Assembly (NCBI GenBank): GCA_015832175.1
Contig: WJXW01000009.1
Coordinates: 2,351,382-2,415,381 of the forward strand
Source of the DNA: Paraphaeosphaeria minitans
Taxonomy: Eukaryota; Ascomycota; Dothideomycetes; Pleosporales; Didymosphaeriaceae
Length of the DNA: 64,000 bases
Direction of reading: 5' to 3'
Below are positions 1 through 13,298 of the stretch, in pieces. The translations under genes were made by a program, and so were the position numbers. Below the pieces are notes generated by a model. The model was not told the DNA's origin. It ran no database searches and was given only the letters and a program-made list of their open reading frames with translations. Positions within the stretch are counted from its first letter, which is position 1, and the number at the start of each line of letters is the position of its first letter.

Positions 1-3000
1 TATATATAACTATTAAAGTTACTAGTAGTAAGCCCTTTTATGTTTATTAAGAAAAAGGATAGATTAGATAGACTATGCGTTAACTACTAACAACTTAATA
101 ATATAACAATAAAGAACTAATATCTACTACTAAATATTATAGAGTTACAAGGTTAACTATCTTAAGCTAAGATATTTATAATAATAGATCTAAGAGACAG
201 TTACTACTTTATACAAATTAAAAAAAGTAAAGAATAGAAAACAGCGTTTTAATCACGCTATAGACTATTTAAGTATAAGATTATGCTATTTAGACTTATA
301 AATGCACTAGCAGCTTTTATAGCACTTATTAACAACATACTCTATAAATATCTAGACATATTTATTATTGCGTATATAGACAATATCCTCGTCTTTTCTA
401 AAAACAAATTAGACTACACTAAGTATATATAGACAGTACTAAAAGCACTAGACAAAGTATGTTTGCATTAAACTTAAGAAATGTAAGTTTAACGTTAAAT
501 AACTTAAATTCCTAGGACACATTATTACTATAGAAGGAATTAAGATAGCACTAAGTAAAGTTAAATATATTAAGAACTGGCTAATACTAAAGATAGCTAA
601 GAATATCTAAGAATTCTTAGGATTCTGTGGATTTAATTAACAATTTATCTAAGATTACGTAAAGGTTATAATACCTTTAATAAATCTTATAAAGAAGGAC
701 GTACCCTTTAAATAGATAAATAAGTATAGAATATTATTCTAACTCCTTAAGACAGTATATATTATAAAACCTATTCTTATTTATTTTAGAAGCGATAAAC
801 CACTGCGCTTTAAAATAGACACTAGCGATCTTACGCTAGGCGCCTACGCTAAATAAAAACGTAATAGTAAATAGCACCTAATTGCCTATTACTTATGCAA
901 ATTTAATGACGCTAAAACACGATATAATATATATAATAAAGAACTCTACGCTATTGTTAAAGCCTTAAAGCACTAGAGAATTTACACGCTTAGTTGCTTA
1001 ACGCTAGAAATCTATATAGATTATAAGAACCTTCTAAGGTTCACAACGATAAAAGAACTTACGCTATAATAACAAAGATAGTTGCAGACTACTAGGCAGT
1101 ATAAGTTTAAAATTATCTATATAGCTAGAAAAGAAAATGGCAGAGCAGACGCTCTTAGCTAATAAAGTAATTTAGTAGGAGAAAAGGTAAAAACCTTCTC
1201 CGCAATCCTTTACAAAGCTAAAGATAGATCTCTAGAACTAATAGTAGAACTAAATTAACTTTTAGTAGTTAACTAAGAAGTTCTAGAACATCTATAGACT
1301 AAGATTATCTAATAATACCACAATAACCCTATATACACACACCCAGGTATTACAAAGATAATAAAACTTATCTAAAGGAATTACACCTTTAAAGGAATTA
1401 AGGAAGCTATAACAACTTATATCTATAAATATACAGAATGCTAGAAAAATAAACACAGTATATATTTTAAATATAGAGAGATGTAAGCAATTAGAATACT
1501 AACAGCACTATAAGAAGACATCGCTATAGATTTTGTTATAGGAATTCTAAACTCTAAGGATCTAATAACAGGAATTAAATACAATAGTATACTAGTAATA
1601 GTCTACTAACTAACTAAGTATATTAAGCTTATTCTATGCCTTAAAAGAATAATAGTAAAGGAACTCGCTTTTCTTATCCTAGACAGACTAATTAGACATT
1701 ACGGAATCCCAAAAATAATTATTAGCAACAGAGACAAGCTCTTTATGTTAAATTATTAAATAACGCTTATAGCACTACTTAGAACAAAACAAAAGCTATT
1801 AACAGCTTACTATCTATAAATAGACAGACAGACAGAACGTATAAACTAAACTATAGAAACGTACCTACGCATCTACTGTAATAGTTAGAAGAATAACTAG
1901 ATTTTATTACTACTTATAGCACAGTTAGCCTATAATAACAAAGTATTAGTAGTATTAGGACATACACTATTCTATGTAAACTATAGAAAACACCTACATC
2001 TCTTTAACTAACAATTTCCTACGACAATTAAAGCAAAGAAAGCTATAAATATAGTAAAAAATATAGAGAAAATACACTAGTAACTCTAAGAGAACCTTAA
2101 AAAAGCTTAATAGTAATTAATTTCTTACTAAAATTAAAAGCGAAAAATAGCACCTTAGCTAAAGAAAGGGGATAAAGCATATCTACTTACAAAGAACCTT
2201 TAAACTTAGAAGAAAAAACATAAGAAACTAAATTATATTAAAGTTAGACTATTTTACATTTCTAAGCAAATATCACTAGTGAACTATAAGTTAGAACTAC
2301 CGCCAGATGCAAAGATACACCTAGTATTCTATATATCACTACTAGAACTAGTAGACCCTAATACACTAGTTAAAACCACCTTCTACCACTAAACTAAGGA
2401 AGAAAATAAATTTAAGGTTAAAAGAATTCTAGAATATAATTAGCATAATAACACGTATCTTATTAAGTAGAAAGGTTACCCACACAGCAAAAACACTTAG
2501 GAACTAGAGAACTACCTAGGAAACTATTAATAAAAAATTAAAGAATTCTATTAATAGACTTACTTAAGACAGTAATACTAAAGAATTATCCTAGAACTTA
2601 GGAGGCAGGTTATCTATCGCCAACTATATAGACGTGCTAAGTTCAGCTAGACTAGTAGACTAAGTAAAATAAGCTAAATTATCCTCTAACTCTAGCTCTG
2701 CCAGAGCAGCACTCTCTACTACAATAATCTTACTAGTACGCTTCTTATTCTACGCTAACTATTTTACTAACTAATCCTCTTTCGCGCACGCTACGCGTAG
2801 AGTCTTAAATACTGCATTTTATTCCTTCTACGCCTTTAATATTTACGCCTCTAACTTCTTCTTCTTAGTAATTAACTGTAAGAACTTATTCCTAGTAATA
2901 ACTATATTATACTTTAAGTCTTGTTTCTAACACTCACTACACTTCCCTAAGCTAATATAGACTTTATAAACATAGGAGTGCAACTTACAAAAGGAGCACT

Positions 3001-3119
3001 TTAATATTATAACTACTCTATAGTTTTTAATAGTAAAAATAAGGTTATAACAACGCTTTATAAAGTTACAGTTAGCAGGTATAATTCTTTAGGACAAAGA
3101 ATAGAAAAGGAGGGGATAA
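1..3119 (+). pseudogene. RIP-degraded Ty3/gypsy chromovirus, copy A (pol part)
   Basis: This is the pol region of a gypsy-type LTR retrotransposon, cut at its 5' side by the window edge. The frame is broken by many TAG/TAA codons. Visible in order: reverse transcriptase with the catalytic box read as YIDN (about 370-400; YIDD is expected, and the change fits a G-to-A transition); the start of RNase H, read as K-I-D-T-S-D-L-T-L-G (about 810-860); the integrase zinc-binding region (about 1315-1460); the integrase core, beginning AIDFVIGILN (about 1525-1560); and a C-terminal chromodomain (about 2410-2530). The chromodomain places it among chromoviruses. It cannot be active. Its 3' LTR follows directly. 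About 500 bp between chromodomain and LTR is unassigned. Confidence 0.85.
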
Positions 3120-3530
3120 TATTACATACTAGATAATAATATAGGACTTAGGCGCTTATAAAGGTGTAATAGAATAGCAATAGGGTTATAAACGTAACAA
3201 AGAGACGCTAAGTAACTTAGGTTAGGTTACATAATATACTTAGTTACTTAGTGGCACTAAGCAGCAGAGCAGGTTACGTAATATACTTAGTTACTTAGTA
3301 ACACTAAGCATTAGAGTAGCCCTATTATATAGAAACGCGAGAATAAGCTTCTTATACTTATGTTTAATCTGTTTATTAATCTATTATTTAGATTCTAGCA
3401 GACTAAATTATTAACTTATTACACTTCGCAAGATACTATTATATTAACAAAACCTTCTACCTTCTATAAGTACTCCTGCCTAAGAACTAACCTTAACCCT
3501 TTAGGACTAGCTACCCTCTTGGATTTAACA
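3120..3530 (+). repeat. LTR shared by gypsy copies A and B
   Basis: This LTR starts at TATTAC (a RIP-changed TG start) and ends ...TTTAACA. It lies after the pol of copy A and before the gag-protease of copy B, so it is the 3' LTR of A and the 5' LTR of B. Its last ~190 bp match the LTR at 11350-11780 closely, but its first ~200 bp do not. Confidence 0.7.
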
Positions 3531-6352
3531 ATCTCCTACTCTTTACCTATAAAGTAGGTAGGAAGAAGACAACCCTATATTACCTAAATATAAACTAAAT
3601 GTTTAGGACTACATAGAACCCTACTAGGCACCAAAAGGGATACAACCCTACGAAAATAAGGAATTAGACTACGTGCTAAAGTACTACCTAGACTACTAAA
3701 ATCCTATATACTAATTCTATATGTAAACGCATTTCGAAGAACTAACATACACATAATATAAGGCAGAGAAAAAAAAGAATAAGAAACAACCTAGAAAGAA
3801 ACTATAATATAGATAGGTATAAACAGACTACCTTATTACAGCTTATTATAAATACCTTTAGGATAAATAATAAGTAAAATACTTTTCTTACCTCACGCTA
3901 AAGGGCAATAAATACTATAATATACTTATTAATAAAGACTATATATAACTATACTAGTACATATATCTAAACTAAGACTACAAATACTACTATATAGCTA
4001 AATATTTAGACTGCTTTGTAAACTACTCTATATAAGAAGTAATAACTAAACTACTAATTTAACTAGTACATAGAAATAGTAAAGACTGTAGGAGAAAAAA
4101 TAGAAGAACATCCTTATAGGAAGAAGAGGAAGATAATTTACATAAGCTATATACTTAAGAATAACAATAGAAGCAGATGCTTAGAAACGTATACTAGGCA
4201 CCTAAACTTAATTATAATCTATATAAATAAATATTTTCTTTAGGCCTAAACTTAGATAAGAAAACGCCTTTATTAAATTAAATACTATAATAAGTCTAGT
4301 ATTAGTTAAGCTACTAGTACAGCTTAAAGGAATACAGGCTTAAGCTTTTATAAACTTAGGAGCAGAAAGGAACTTTATATCTTATTAGATAGTAAGCTAA
4401 GTGGTATTTATAATATTAGAGAAAGAAGTACCTAATATTGTCTATGTTATAAATAGATCCCTAATGTCTAAAACACCTTAGATTTACTAGGAGGTCACTA
4501 CTATAATAATAGTCTAAGGACATAGAGAGGAACTTACCTAAGATGTTTTACTAGAATCTAAGTATAAGTTAGTCTTAGAATTACCTTAGTTAATAATAGA
4601 CAACCTGCAAATTAACTAAGGTATAAAGAAAATATTATTTAAACGCTGTAATTATGTATTATAAGTAAAGCCTACGTATTAACTAAAAATAATAGTAGAT
4701 AAAGGAGTTATTAATAATATAATACCGCAATAGATAGTTAAAAAACAAAAGCACACCTTAGTAGTCGCTAGTAGAAACTACTAGATTAAAAAGTGTAAAA
4801 AGGAGGATAATAGTACACCCCTTACCTTACTAAGAGAGTACAGGAAATAAACATATATATTTACAGAAAAGGAAGGAAAAGTAAACCTACCTAAATATTA
4901 ACCCTAGAATCTTACGATAGACCTAAAAGAAGGGAAAACGCCACCCTTTAGACCACTATATAGTAAAACAGGAGAAGAACTCCTTAAAGAACGTGATTTT
5001 ATTAAGACAAACTTTAAGAAAGGATATATATAACTATTAAAGTTACTAGCAGTAAGCCCTTTTAAATTTATTAAGAAAAAGGATAAATTAGACAGACTAT
5101 ACGTTAACTACTAATAACTTAACAACATAATAATAAAGAACTTATATTTACTACTAAATATTATAGAGTTACAAGATTAACTATCTTAAGCTAAGATATT
5201 TATAATAATAGATCTAAGAAATAGTTACTACCTTATACGAATTAAGAAAGGTAAAGAATAAAAAATAGCGTTTTAATTACGCTATAGACTATTTAAATAC
5301 AAGATTATACCTTTTAAACTTATAAACACACTAGCAGCTTTTATAGCACTTATTAATAATATACTCTATAAACATCTAGACATATTTATTATCGCGTATA
5401 TAGATAATATCCTCGTCTTTTCTAAAAACGAATTAGACTACACTAAGTATATACAGATAGTACTAAAAGCACTAGATAAAGTATACCTTTATATTAAACA
5501 TAAGAAATGTAAGTTTAACGTTAAATAACTTAAATTCCTAGAACACATCCTTACTATAGAAGGAATTAAGATGGCACTAAGTAAAATTAAATACATTAAG
5601 AACTAGCTAATACTAAAGATAGCTAAGAACATCTAAGAATTCTTAGAATTTTGTAGATTTAACTAACAATTCATCTAAAATTACGTAAAGGTTACAATAC
5701 CTTTAATAAATCTTATAAAGAAGGACGTACCCTTAGAATAAACAAATAAGTACGGAATATTATTCTAACTCCTTAAGATAGTATACATTATAGAACCTAT
5801 TCTTGTTTATTTTAGAAGCGATAAACTACTATAATTTAAAATAAACGCTAGCGATATTACGCTAGGCGCCTACGCTAAATAAAAACGTAATAGTAAATAG
5901 CACCTAATTACCTATTACTTATGTAAATTTAATAACGCCAAAACATAATACAATATATGTAATAAAGAACTCTACGCTATTATTAAAGCTTTAAAGCACT
6001 AGAGAATTTACACGCTTAGTTGCTTAACGCTAGAAATCTATATAGATTATAAGAACTTTCTAAGGTTCACAATAATAAAAGAACTTACGCCATAATAATA
6101 AAGATAGTTATAGACTACTAGGCAGTATAAGTTTAAAATTATCTATATAGCTAGAAAAGAAAATAGTAGAGTAGACGCTCTTAGCTAACAAAGTAATCTA
6201 GTAGGAGAAAAGGTAAAAGCTTCTCTGCAATCCTTCGTAAAGCCAAAAATAGATCTCTAGAACTAATAGTAGAACTAAATTAACTTTTAGTAATTAACTA
6301 AGAAGTTCTAGAACATCTACAGACTGAGATCATCTAACAATACTATAATAAC

Positions 6353-6664
6353 TATTGGTTTGGCTTAATCTGCAATTAAGCATTTGAGGGTTAATAGTAT
6401 ACTATCGTGCAAAGGGTGAGAAGTAGGTTTAATTAATTACGTCTTGTCTATCGTACAAAGGGGCACTGAGGGCTTTATAAAGTCTCTACCTCTTAGCGCT
6501 AACCTAAGCAGGGGGTCCTTATATAGGTCCTTATAGGTAGGCAAGGCTTTATAAAGTCTCTGCCTCTTAGCGCTAACCTAAGTAGTGGGTCCTTGTGCGG
6601 GTCCCTATAGGTAGGCAGGCCCCTATTTCACTTAGTGCTATTTGTACAATAAACTATATAGACA
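6353..6664 (-). repeat. Left LTR of nested element
   Basis: 312 bp, matching 9202-9513 almost base for base apart from C/T and G/A differences. It contains an internal duplicated motif (GCGCTAACCTAAG, seen twice). By the coding sense of the interior this is the 3' LTR. Confidence 0.85.
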
Positions 6665-7199
6665 CTAGTAACTTTTCTTTTGTGTAATAGCTTATATCTA
6701 TTATACGCTTTCCCTTTCTTATCCTTCTCTATCTATACAGTTAGCCTTCCCCTATTAGAACAGGTTGTAAGGTAGGTGTAGTATTACTATACAGTAGAGG
6801 TCCTGTTTGCACCTGCTCTTATGTAAATAGGTAGTAATAGCTAACTTGCTTAGTTCTTACTCTACCCTTTTATACAGTAGTAGAGTCGCATTACGCGATA
6901 AGGCTCTTTCTAGGCATATATCTTATGCGCAAATAGAAAGTGGGGTGTTAAGTAATGTAATGCTTAGCGCTAGGTCTTAGTAAGCAGGTATAGAAGGATT
7001 GCTCCTAGTTGTACAATAAAGGTATATAGTAGAAGTAAGGTATAAGGTAGCCTTCTATGCTTCTTCTTTATCACTCTATTAGTCTTATTCATCTTCCTCC
7101 TCTTTTGTGCAATAGTCTTCTTCCTCTAGCTCTCCTTTAAAGTTAAAAATATATACTTGTATATCTATAGTAGAGGGTTTATGTTTGTAGAAGTTAGTG

Positions 7200-9100
7200 T
7201 ATAATAACATATATTGCCTTCTAGCTTACTAGGTATCCCTTAGTAGATAGTTAGTAGACTAGTATCCTTTTTTGTAGTATATAAAGTATTTCTGCTTCGT
7301 GCGAGAGCTTGAACTTCTAAAGTTACCCCTTCTTTTTAGTCTAAAGGTTAATCTACCTCTAGAGGGGCTAGATCCTCTTATGCGATTAGGATTATTATAT
7401 TATTAATTAGTGTAGTACACTTCTTTACTATCTTAGAGGAACTATAACTTCTTCCTGTCTTTAGTAACTTAGAGTAACGCACAAAGGTTACTAAGTAAGC
7501 CTTCTACTATATTTTTAGGGTTAAATATAGCTTATTTAAAGTTAGGATAGCCGCGGTATACTCGTATAATAGTAGTGTATAGTTGTAGTTTACTACTAAA
7601 GCCTTGTCTAAGAGCCCTTTAGGCTAAAGTAAGCTTGTTAATTATTACTTCTAGGGCCTTATGCGATGTAGCAGCTAGATTATCCCTTTTATAGCGTTTA
7701 AAAGTAAGAGTGGTCTAGTCTGTCTAGTACTAATTGTAATTAACACTAGTGTTAAAGTGCCTGTTTAGTCTGTCGTACAATTCATCCTATAAAAGTCCTA
7801 GTCTAATATTGTATAGGTAGTAGGTACTCGCACGATTAGAAAGGATTCCTAGGAAGATGTTTGTATACTAGTCCTATAGTATGCCTAGCCTATAGCATAG
7901 TTCTCTAAAGACTTTTGCCTTGTCTGCTAGGATGTTATATAGCCTACTAGTGTAGTTATTCTCTTTACTCTAAGCCTTTTAAAAGAGAATAATCTTGTCT
8001 GGCTAGATATAAGTATAATCTCCTAGTTATTAAGGAAACTAGGAGTGTCTAGCCTTTTCGTACAATGTGGTTTGTCAGGCAAAAGTAGTCTAGGTTTTAG
8101 GCTGCTACTACTAGTGTAGCTCTATATATAGTGTCTCTGTCCTTGCATGTATAGGGATGGGCCCTAGCTGTGCTCTATATATATATGTATTACCTACAGA
8201 TAGTGTAGGTTGTATTGTTAGAATTATGCGAAGTGGTTTAGGTTGTAGTTACAGAGTTATTATGCGAAGGGTCTATAGCTTATAGTTAAGTTGTGATAGT
8301 TTAAAGAGTTTCTTTGCATAGGTGTCTTTTATTATAGAATTAGTAGCAACAAAGCCTTCTTTTGTAAGAAAAGCAATAAGCTCTCTTTTTACTGTATAAC
8401 TAATTTTATTAAAGGTTCTCTCTTTTTAGTTATTAAAATCTTTAGTAAAAGAAGAGATTACCTCTTTACTTTTAAGGCTGCTCGCGCGATATTACGCAAT
8501 TATGTACACTATATAAGTGTTTAGCTGTTTTAGAGAAGGAAGTAGGTAGCTATGTAGATCTACTCTATCCACCTAGTACTTTTATGCGATCTCTCCTCTT
8601 AAGGTAATAGCCTTAATATTTATTACTTCCTCTACTTATTAAAGCTATATTGCTTTAGCTTTATCTTTTTGCTAAGGAGGCAGTATTAATTATTACGCGA
8701 TGTCCTTAGGTTATAGTTCCTCTAGGAAGTCTCCTAGTCTTAAGGCCATATTGTTATTATCTTTCTTAGTTGTGCGATGTATCTGCGTTTAATTATCGCT
8801 AGTTTAATTGTGCGACGTGTTTGCGTTTAGTTATCGCTAGTTTAATTATGCGACGTGTTTTTTAGGGTTGTAAATATGCTTACTATCTCCTTTCTTTTCT
8901 ATAGAATAGCTTAGACTAGATTATGCGACTCTTTACAGATGTGCGCGCTTTATTTCTACTTATTGTACAATCTAAAATTTAATCTCTAGTAAAGGTATTA
9001 TTTCTTTTCTTTTCTATAGAATAGCTTAGACTAGATTATGCGACTCTTTATAGATGTGTGCGCTTTATTTCTACTTATTATATAATCTAAAATTTAATCT
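7200..9100 (-). pseudogene. Gag-like relic inside the nested element
   Basis: The minus strand carries a discontinuous gag-like reading with stops. Near 7230-7310 it resembles the zinc-knuckle region of fungal Copia gag proteins: a basic stretch, then K-Y-F-I-Y-Y-K-K-G-Y followed by S-T-N-Y, where the Tyr codons could be mutated Cys or His codons. An acidic stretch follows at about 7060-7140. No polymerase domain follows before the LTR. The Copia assignment is an inference from this one motif. Confidence 0.45.
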
Positions 9101-9201
9101 CTAGTAAAGGTAATAATACAGAGCCTACACATCTAGCTTATAAGGCGCTCTGTCTTTAGACTTTGCTAGTTTATAGTTGATTAGAATTAACTACTAATTA
9201 G

Positions 9202-9513
9202 TGTTAGTTTGGCTCAATCTGTAATTAAGTATTTAAGGGTTAATAGTATACTATTGTATAAAGAGTAAGAAGTAGGTTTAATTGATTACGTCTTGTCTAT
9301 TGTACAAAGGGGCACTGAGGGCTTTATGAAGTCTCTGCCTCTTAGCGCTAACCTAAGTAGGGGGTCCTTGTGCAGGTCCTTATAGGTAGGCAAGGCCTTA
9401 TGAAGTCTCTGCCTCTTAGCGCTAACCTAAGTAGTGGGTCCTTGTGCGGGTCCCTATAGGTAGGCAGGCCCCTATTTCACTTAGTGCTATTTGTACGATA
9501 AACTGTATAGACA
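9202..9513 (-). repeat. Right LTR of nested element
   Basis: 312 bp with intact TG...CA ends. It is less mutated than the left LTR. By the coding sense of the interior it is the 5' LTR. Confidence 0.85.
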
Positions 9514-11349
9514 ATAACCCTATATTCGGACACCTAGGTATTACAAAAACAATAGAACTTATCTAAAGAAATTACACTTTTAAAGAAATTAAGGAAGCTA
9601 TAATAACTTACATCCATTAATGTATAGAATATTAGAAAAATAAACACAGCACATATCTTAAATATAGTAAGATGTAGGCAATTAGCATTCTAACAGCACT
9701 ATAGGAAGACATTACTATAGATTTTATTACAGAAATTCTAAACTCTAAGGATCTAATAACAGGAATTAAATATAATAGTATACTAGTAATAGTCTACTAA
9801 CTAACTAAGTATATTAAGCTTATTCCATGCCTTAAAAGAATAATAGTAAAAGAACTTACTTTTTTTATCTTAAACTAACTAATTAGACACTACAGAATTC
9901 TAAAAATATTTATTAGCGATAGAGATAAGCTCTTTACGTTAAATTATTAAATAACACTTATAGCCCTACTTAGAATGAAACGAAAGCTATTAACAGCTTA
10001 CTATCTATAAATAGACAGATAAATAGAACGTACAAACTAAACTATAGAAACGTACCTACGTATCTACTATAATAGTTAGAAGAATAACTAGGTTTTATTA
10101 CTACCTATAGTATAGTTAGCCTATAATAACAAAGTATTAGTAGTATTAGGATATACACTATTCTATGTAAACTATAGAAGACACCTACATGTCTTTAATT
10201 AATAATTTCCTACGATAATTAAAGCAAAAGAAGCTATAGATATAGTAGAAAATATAAAGAAAATACACTAATAACTCTAAGAGAACCTTAAAAAAGCTTA
10301 GTAGTAATTAATTTTATACTAAAACTAAAAACCAAAAATAGCACCTTAGCTAAAAAAGGGGGATAAAGTATATTTGCTTACAAAGAACCTTTAAACTTTA
10401 AAGAAAAAACACAAGAAACTAGATCACGTTAAGATTAGACTATTTTATATTTCTAAGCAAATATTACTAGTAAACTATAAGTTGGAACTACCGCTAGATG
10501 CAAAGATACACCTAGTATTCCACGTATTACTACTAGAACTAGCAGACCCTAATACACTAGTTAAAACTACCTTCTACTACTAGACTAAGAAAGAAAATAA
10601 ATTTAAGGTTAAAAGAATTCTAGAATATAATTAGCATAATAATATATACCTTATTAAGTAGAAAGGTTACCTATATAGCGAAAACACCTAGGAACTAAAA
10701 AACAATCTAAGAAACTGTTAGCAAAAGATTAAGGAATTCTATTAGAAACATAAATATACCTAGGAGGATTACAGTACTAACGCTATAGTATCTACTATAT
10801 TAAGCGTTAACTATATTACTGTAGAGTAACTAACAGTTGCTGCAGCAGCAGAATAATTAATCGTATTTGTATTTATATCCTTACTATCTACAGTTATTTC
10901 TATAGCTAGATATAACGTTTTCTTATAAGCACGCTTTTTAGCCTAAGCTAGTATCTTCTTATTTTGTAACAACTACACTATTAGGAGAGATAACGCCTTT
11001 TTATCCTCCTTAATTTTCTTCTTATACTCCTCACGAGTCTTATCTAGCAATAACTAGCTTATGTTCACATATAGATAACCTAAGCGAACATATTTAGAAC
11101 ACTTTAAACCTAAATCTAGTATAACGTAGTAAATAGAACCTTTAAAACTGTAGTTAATATAAGGGTTCTTTGCAATAATATTAGCTTCTTAAATCTTACG
11201 ATATAATTAATGTTTTTAAATAGTAGAGTTGCTAGGCATAATACTAACAAATATACTTATAGTAAGTAGGGTTAGCAGAATAGCTTACGTAATAATAGCC
11301 GAGATCTAAATATGTAATTTAGGACGAATCTATAAAAGAGAAGGGATAA

Positions 11350-11780
11350 TATTAGAATCTAAAATCTATATAATAGTAAGAAGCTAGTTTTATACCTAGT
11401 AGGCGCGTAGTAAGAATTAAGTAGGAATTTAATACTAGCTACGCCTTAAATAAAGGAGTTACGTAACTACTCTCTATAGAGCGCTTAATTACTCTGTACT
11501 AGAGCATAATATATATAACCGCTCTCTATAGAGCGCTCTCCACAGAGCGCTCCCCACAGAGTAGACTTTACTTAGTATATAGGAATATAAGGATAGACTT
11601 TCTATACTTATATTTAATCTGTTTATTAATCTATTATTTAGATTCTAGCAGACTAAATTGTTAACTTATTACACTTTATAAGATATTATTATATTAATAA
11701 GACCTTCTATCTTCTATAAGTACTCCTGCCTAAGAACTAACCTTAACCCTTTAGGACTAGCTACCCTCTTGGATTTAATA
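11350..11780 (+). repeat. 3' LTR of gypsy copy B
   Basis: It runs from TATTAG to ...TTTAATA (a mutated ...TTTAACA end). The second half matches the LTR at 3120-3530. The first half is unrelated and carries repeated GAGCGC-type palindromic motifs near 11480-11560 (for example CTCTATAGAGCG). Confidence 0.7.
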
Positions 11781-11781
11781 A

Positions 11782-11856
11782 CCTACTTCTCACCCTTTGT
11801 ATAATAGTATACTATTAACCCTTAAATGCTTAATTGCAGATTGAGCCAAACTAACA
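11782..11856 (+). repeat. 75-bp LTR end fragment of the nested family
   Basis: This is the reverse complement of the first ~75 bp of the LTRs at 6353 and 9202, ending ...CTAACA. It abuts the gypsy LTR on its left and a Copia RNase H remnant on its right. The strand given is the coding sense of the family. Confidence 0.75.
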
Positions 11857-12330
11857 CTACGCCTATATACTAACGTGTCCTTTACTAATAATAAGCTTAC
11901 TAGGCACTCCTCTTATAGGTACTTTATTATTCTATTTAGAGCACTTATAATATAGAAGGCTACTTATTAGGTAATAGTTACTACCTCTATTACTAAAGCT
12001 AAGCTCCTTACTCTAGAGTATATAGCTAAAGAGGTAATAGCTTTTAAAAGACTATTTACTAAGCTCTAACTTACTATTAATACTAACTAGATAATTTTAT
12101 ATCATAACTAATAAATAATTAGACTAGTAACTATAACTAGTAAGTTTATATAAATGCGTCTCTAGTATATTAATATATAAAATATGTGGCTACGCTAGGA
12201 ATACGCGCGTAGAGCGTTTAAAGTAGAGTATTTCTAGACTATAGATATACCTACTAACAGCCTTACTAAGAGCCTTTCTAAATAGAAGTTCTAGTGTTTT
12301 AAGGAGCTCTTAAGTATTTATGTTACGCAT
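11857..12330 (+). pseudogene. Copia (Ty1-type) RNase H fragment
   Basis: One frame, with several stops, reads like the C-terminal RNase H of fungal Ty1/Copia polyproteins. In order: K-L-T-R-H-S-S-Y, then a segment with W-K-A-T-Y-Q-V, then T-K-A-K-L-L-T-L-E-Y-I-A-K-E, then I-N-I-Q-N-M-W-L-R. The rest of pol is missing. It lies directly against the LTR fragment on its left, so it is a truncated remnant. Confidence 0.7.
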
Positions 12331-12960
12331 ATAGAGTAGAGCACTAGAGGTAATTATAATATAGAATATATAATTATATAAAGAGAAGATTAATTATTAT
12401 AATAGGGAGGATACTCCCCTCCTCTAGGTAATTAAACTATAATAAAGTTAATAAGCTTATCTAGGAGCTTTTTAATACGCTAGTAATACGCTAAGAGCGC
12501 CTAAGTAACTATTTCTTCTAAAGGTACCTCCTTTTATACTTTCTTCTTTACCTCTTTTTTCTTTTCCTACCTTCTCTACCTTTTCCCCTACAGCCTCTAG
12601 GAGCTCCTAGAGCACTACATAATACCTGTAGAGTACTCTAGTAGCTGCGCTAGACTTGATTATATTAGTTAGATATGCTATAGCGCCTAATATAAGTGTA
12701 GGGCTACTATAGTTCGTAAAAGACTATAAGGTAGTTATAGGCGTACGCGCTAGAGTAAGGAAACTTATAGAGGAATATATAAGTGTCTAGATAAATACTA
12801 CTAGTACCACCTACTACGCCTACTAATATAGTTATAATATACTCTATTAGAGTAGCTAGTAAGCGCGCTTTTTATATAATCTAGATAAAACTATAGTTAG
12901 AGAGCGCCTAGATTACTATAAGTAGGTATAGGTAGTAGTAGTTAGTAGTAAGGATAGGTA
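12331..12960. other. RIP-degraded AT-rich DNA, no gene seen
   Basis: TpA-rich sequence between the Copia remnant and the microsatellite, with a pyrimidine-rich patch around 12530-12600. No family recognised. Confidence 0.5.

Positions 12961-13294
<334 letters not shown>

Positions 13295-13298
<4 letters not shown>

Larger units (their letters stand above)
6353..9513 (-). mobile_element. Nested LTR retrotransposon without pol, with target site duplication
   Basis: A 3161-bp element sits inside the integrase of gypsy copy B. It has two 312-bp LTRs (6353-6664 and 9202-9513). The right LTR begins TGTTAG and ends AGACA; the left begins TATTGG, consistent with RIP. ATAAC precedes it at 6348-6352 and follows it at 9514-9518, a 5-bp target duplication. 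Removing the insert and one ATAAC rejoins the host in register with copy A around 1310-1325. The ~2.5-kb interior reads on the minus strand as gag-like sequence. I see no reverse transcriptase or integrase, so it was probably non-autonomous. Confidence 0.85.
3531..11349 (+). pseudogene. RIP-degraded Ty3/gypsy chromovirus, copy B (gag-pol, interrupted)
   Basis: This is the internal region of a second gypsy chromovirus. Without the nested element at 6353-9513 it is about 4.7 kb. A gag-like stretch lies at about 3600-4200. An aspartic protease remnant at about 4343-4385 reads N-L-G-A-E-R-N-F (D-S-G-A is expected). Reverse transcriptase follows from about 4940, with the box read as YIDN at about 5395-5425. 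RNase H is near 5840. Integrase begins near 6280, is interrupted at 6352 and resumes at 9514. The chromodomain is at about 10600-10730. The sequence from 5024 on parallels that from position 1, so the two copies are the same family. Many in-frame stops exclude activity. Confidence 0.85.
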
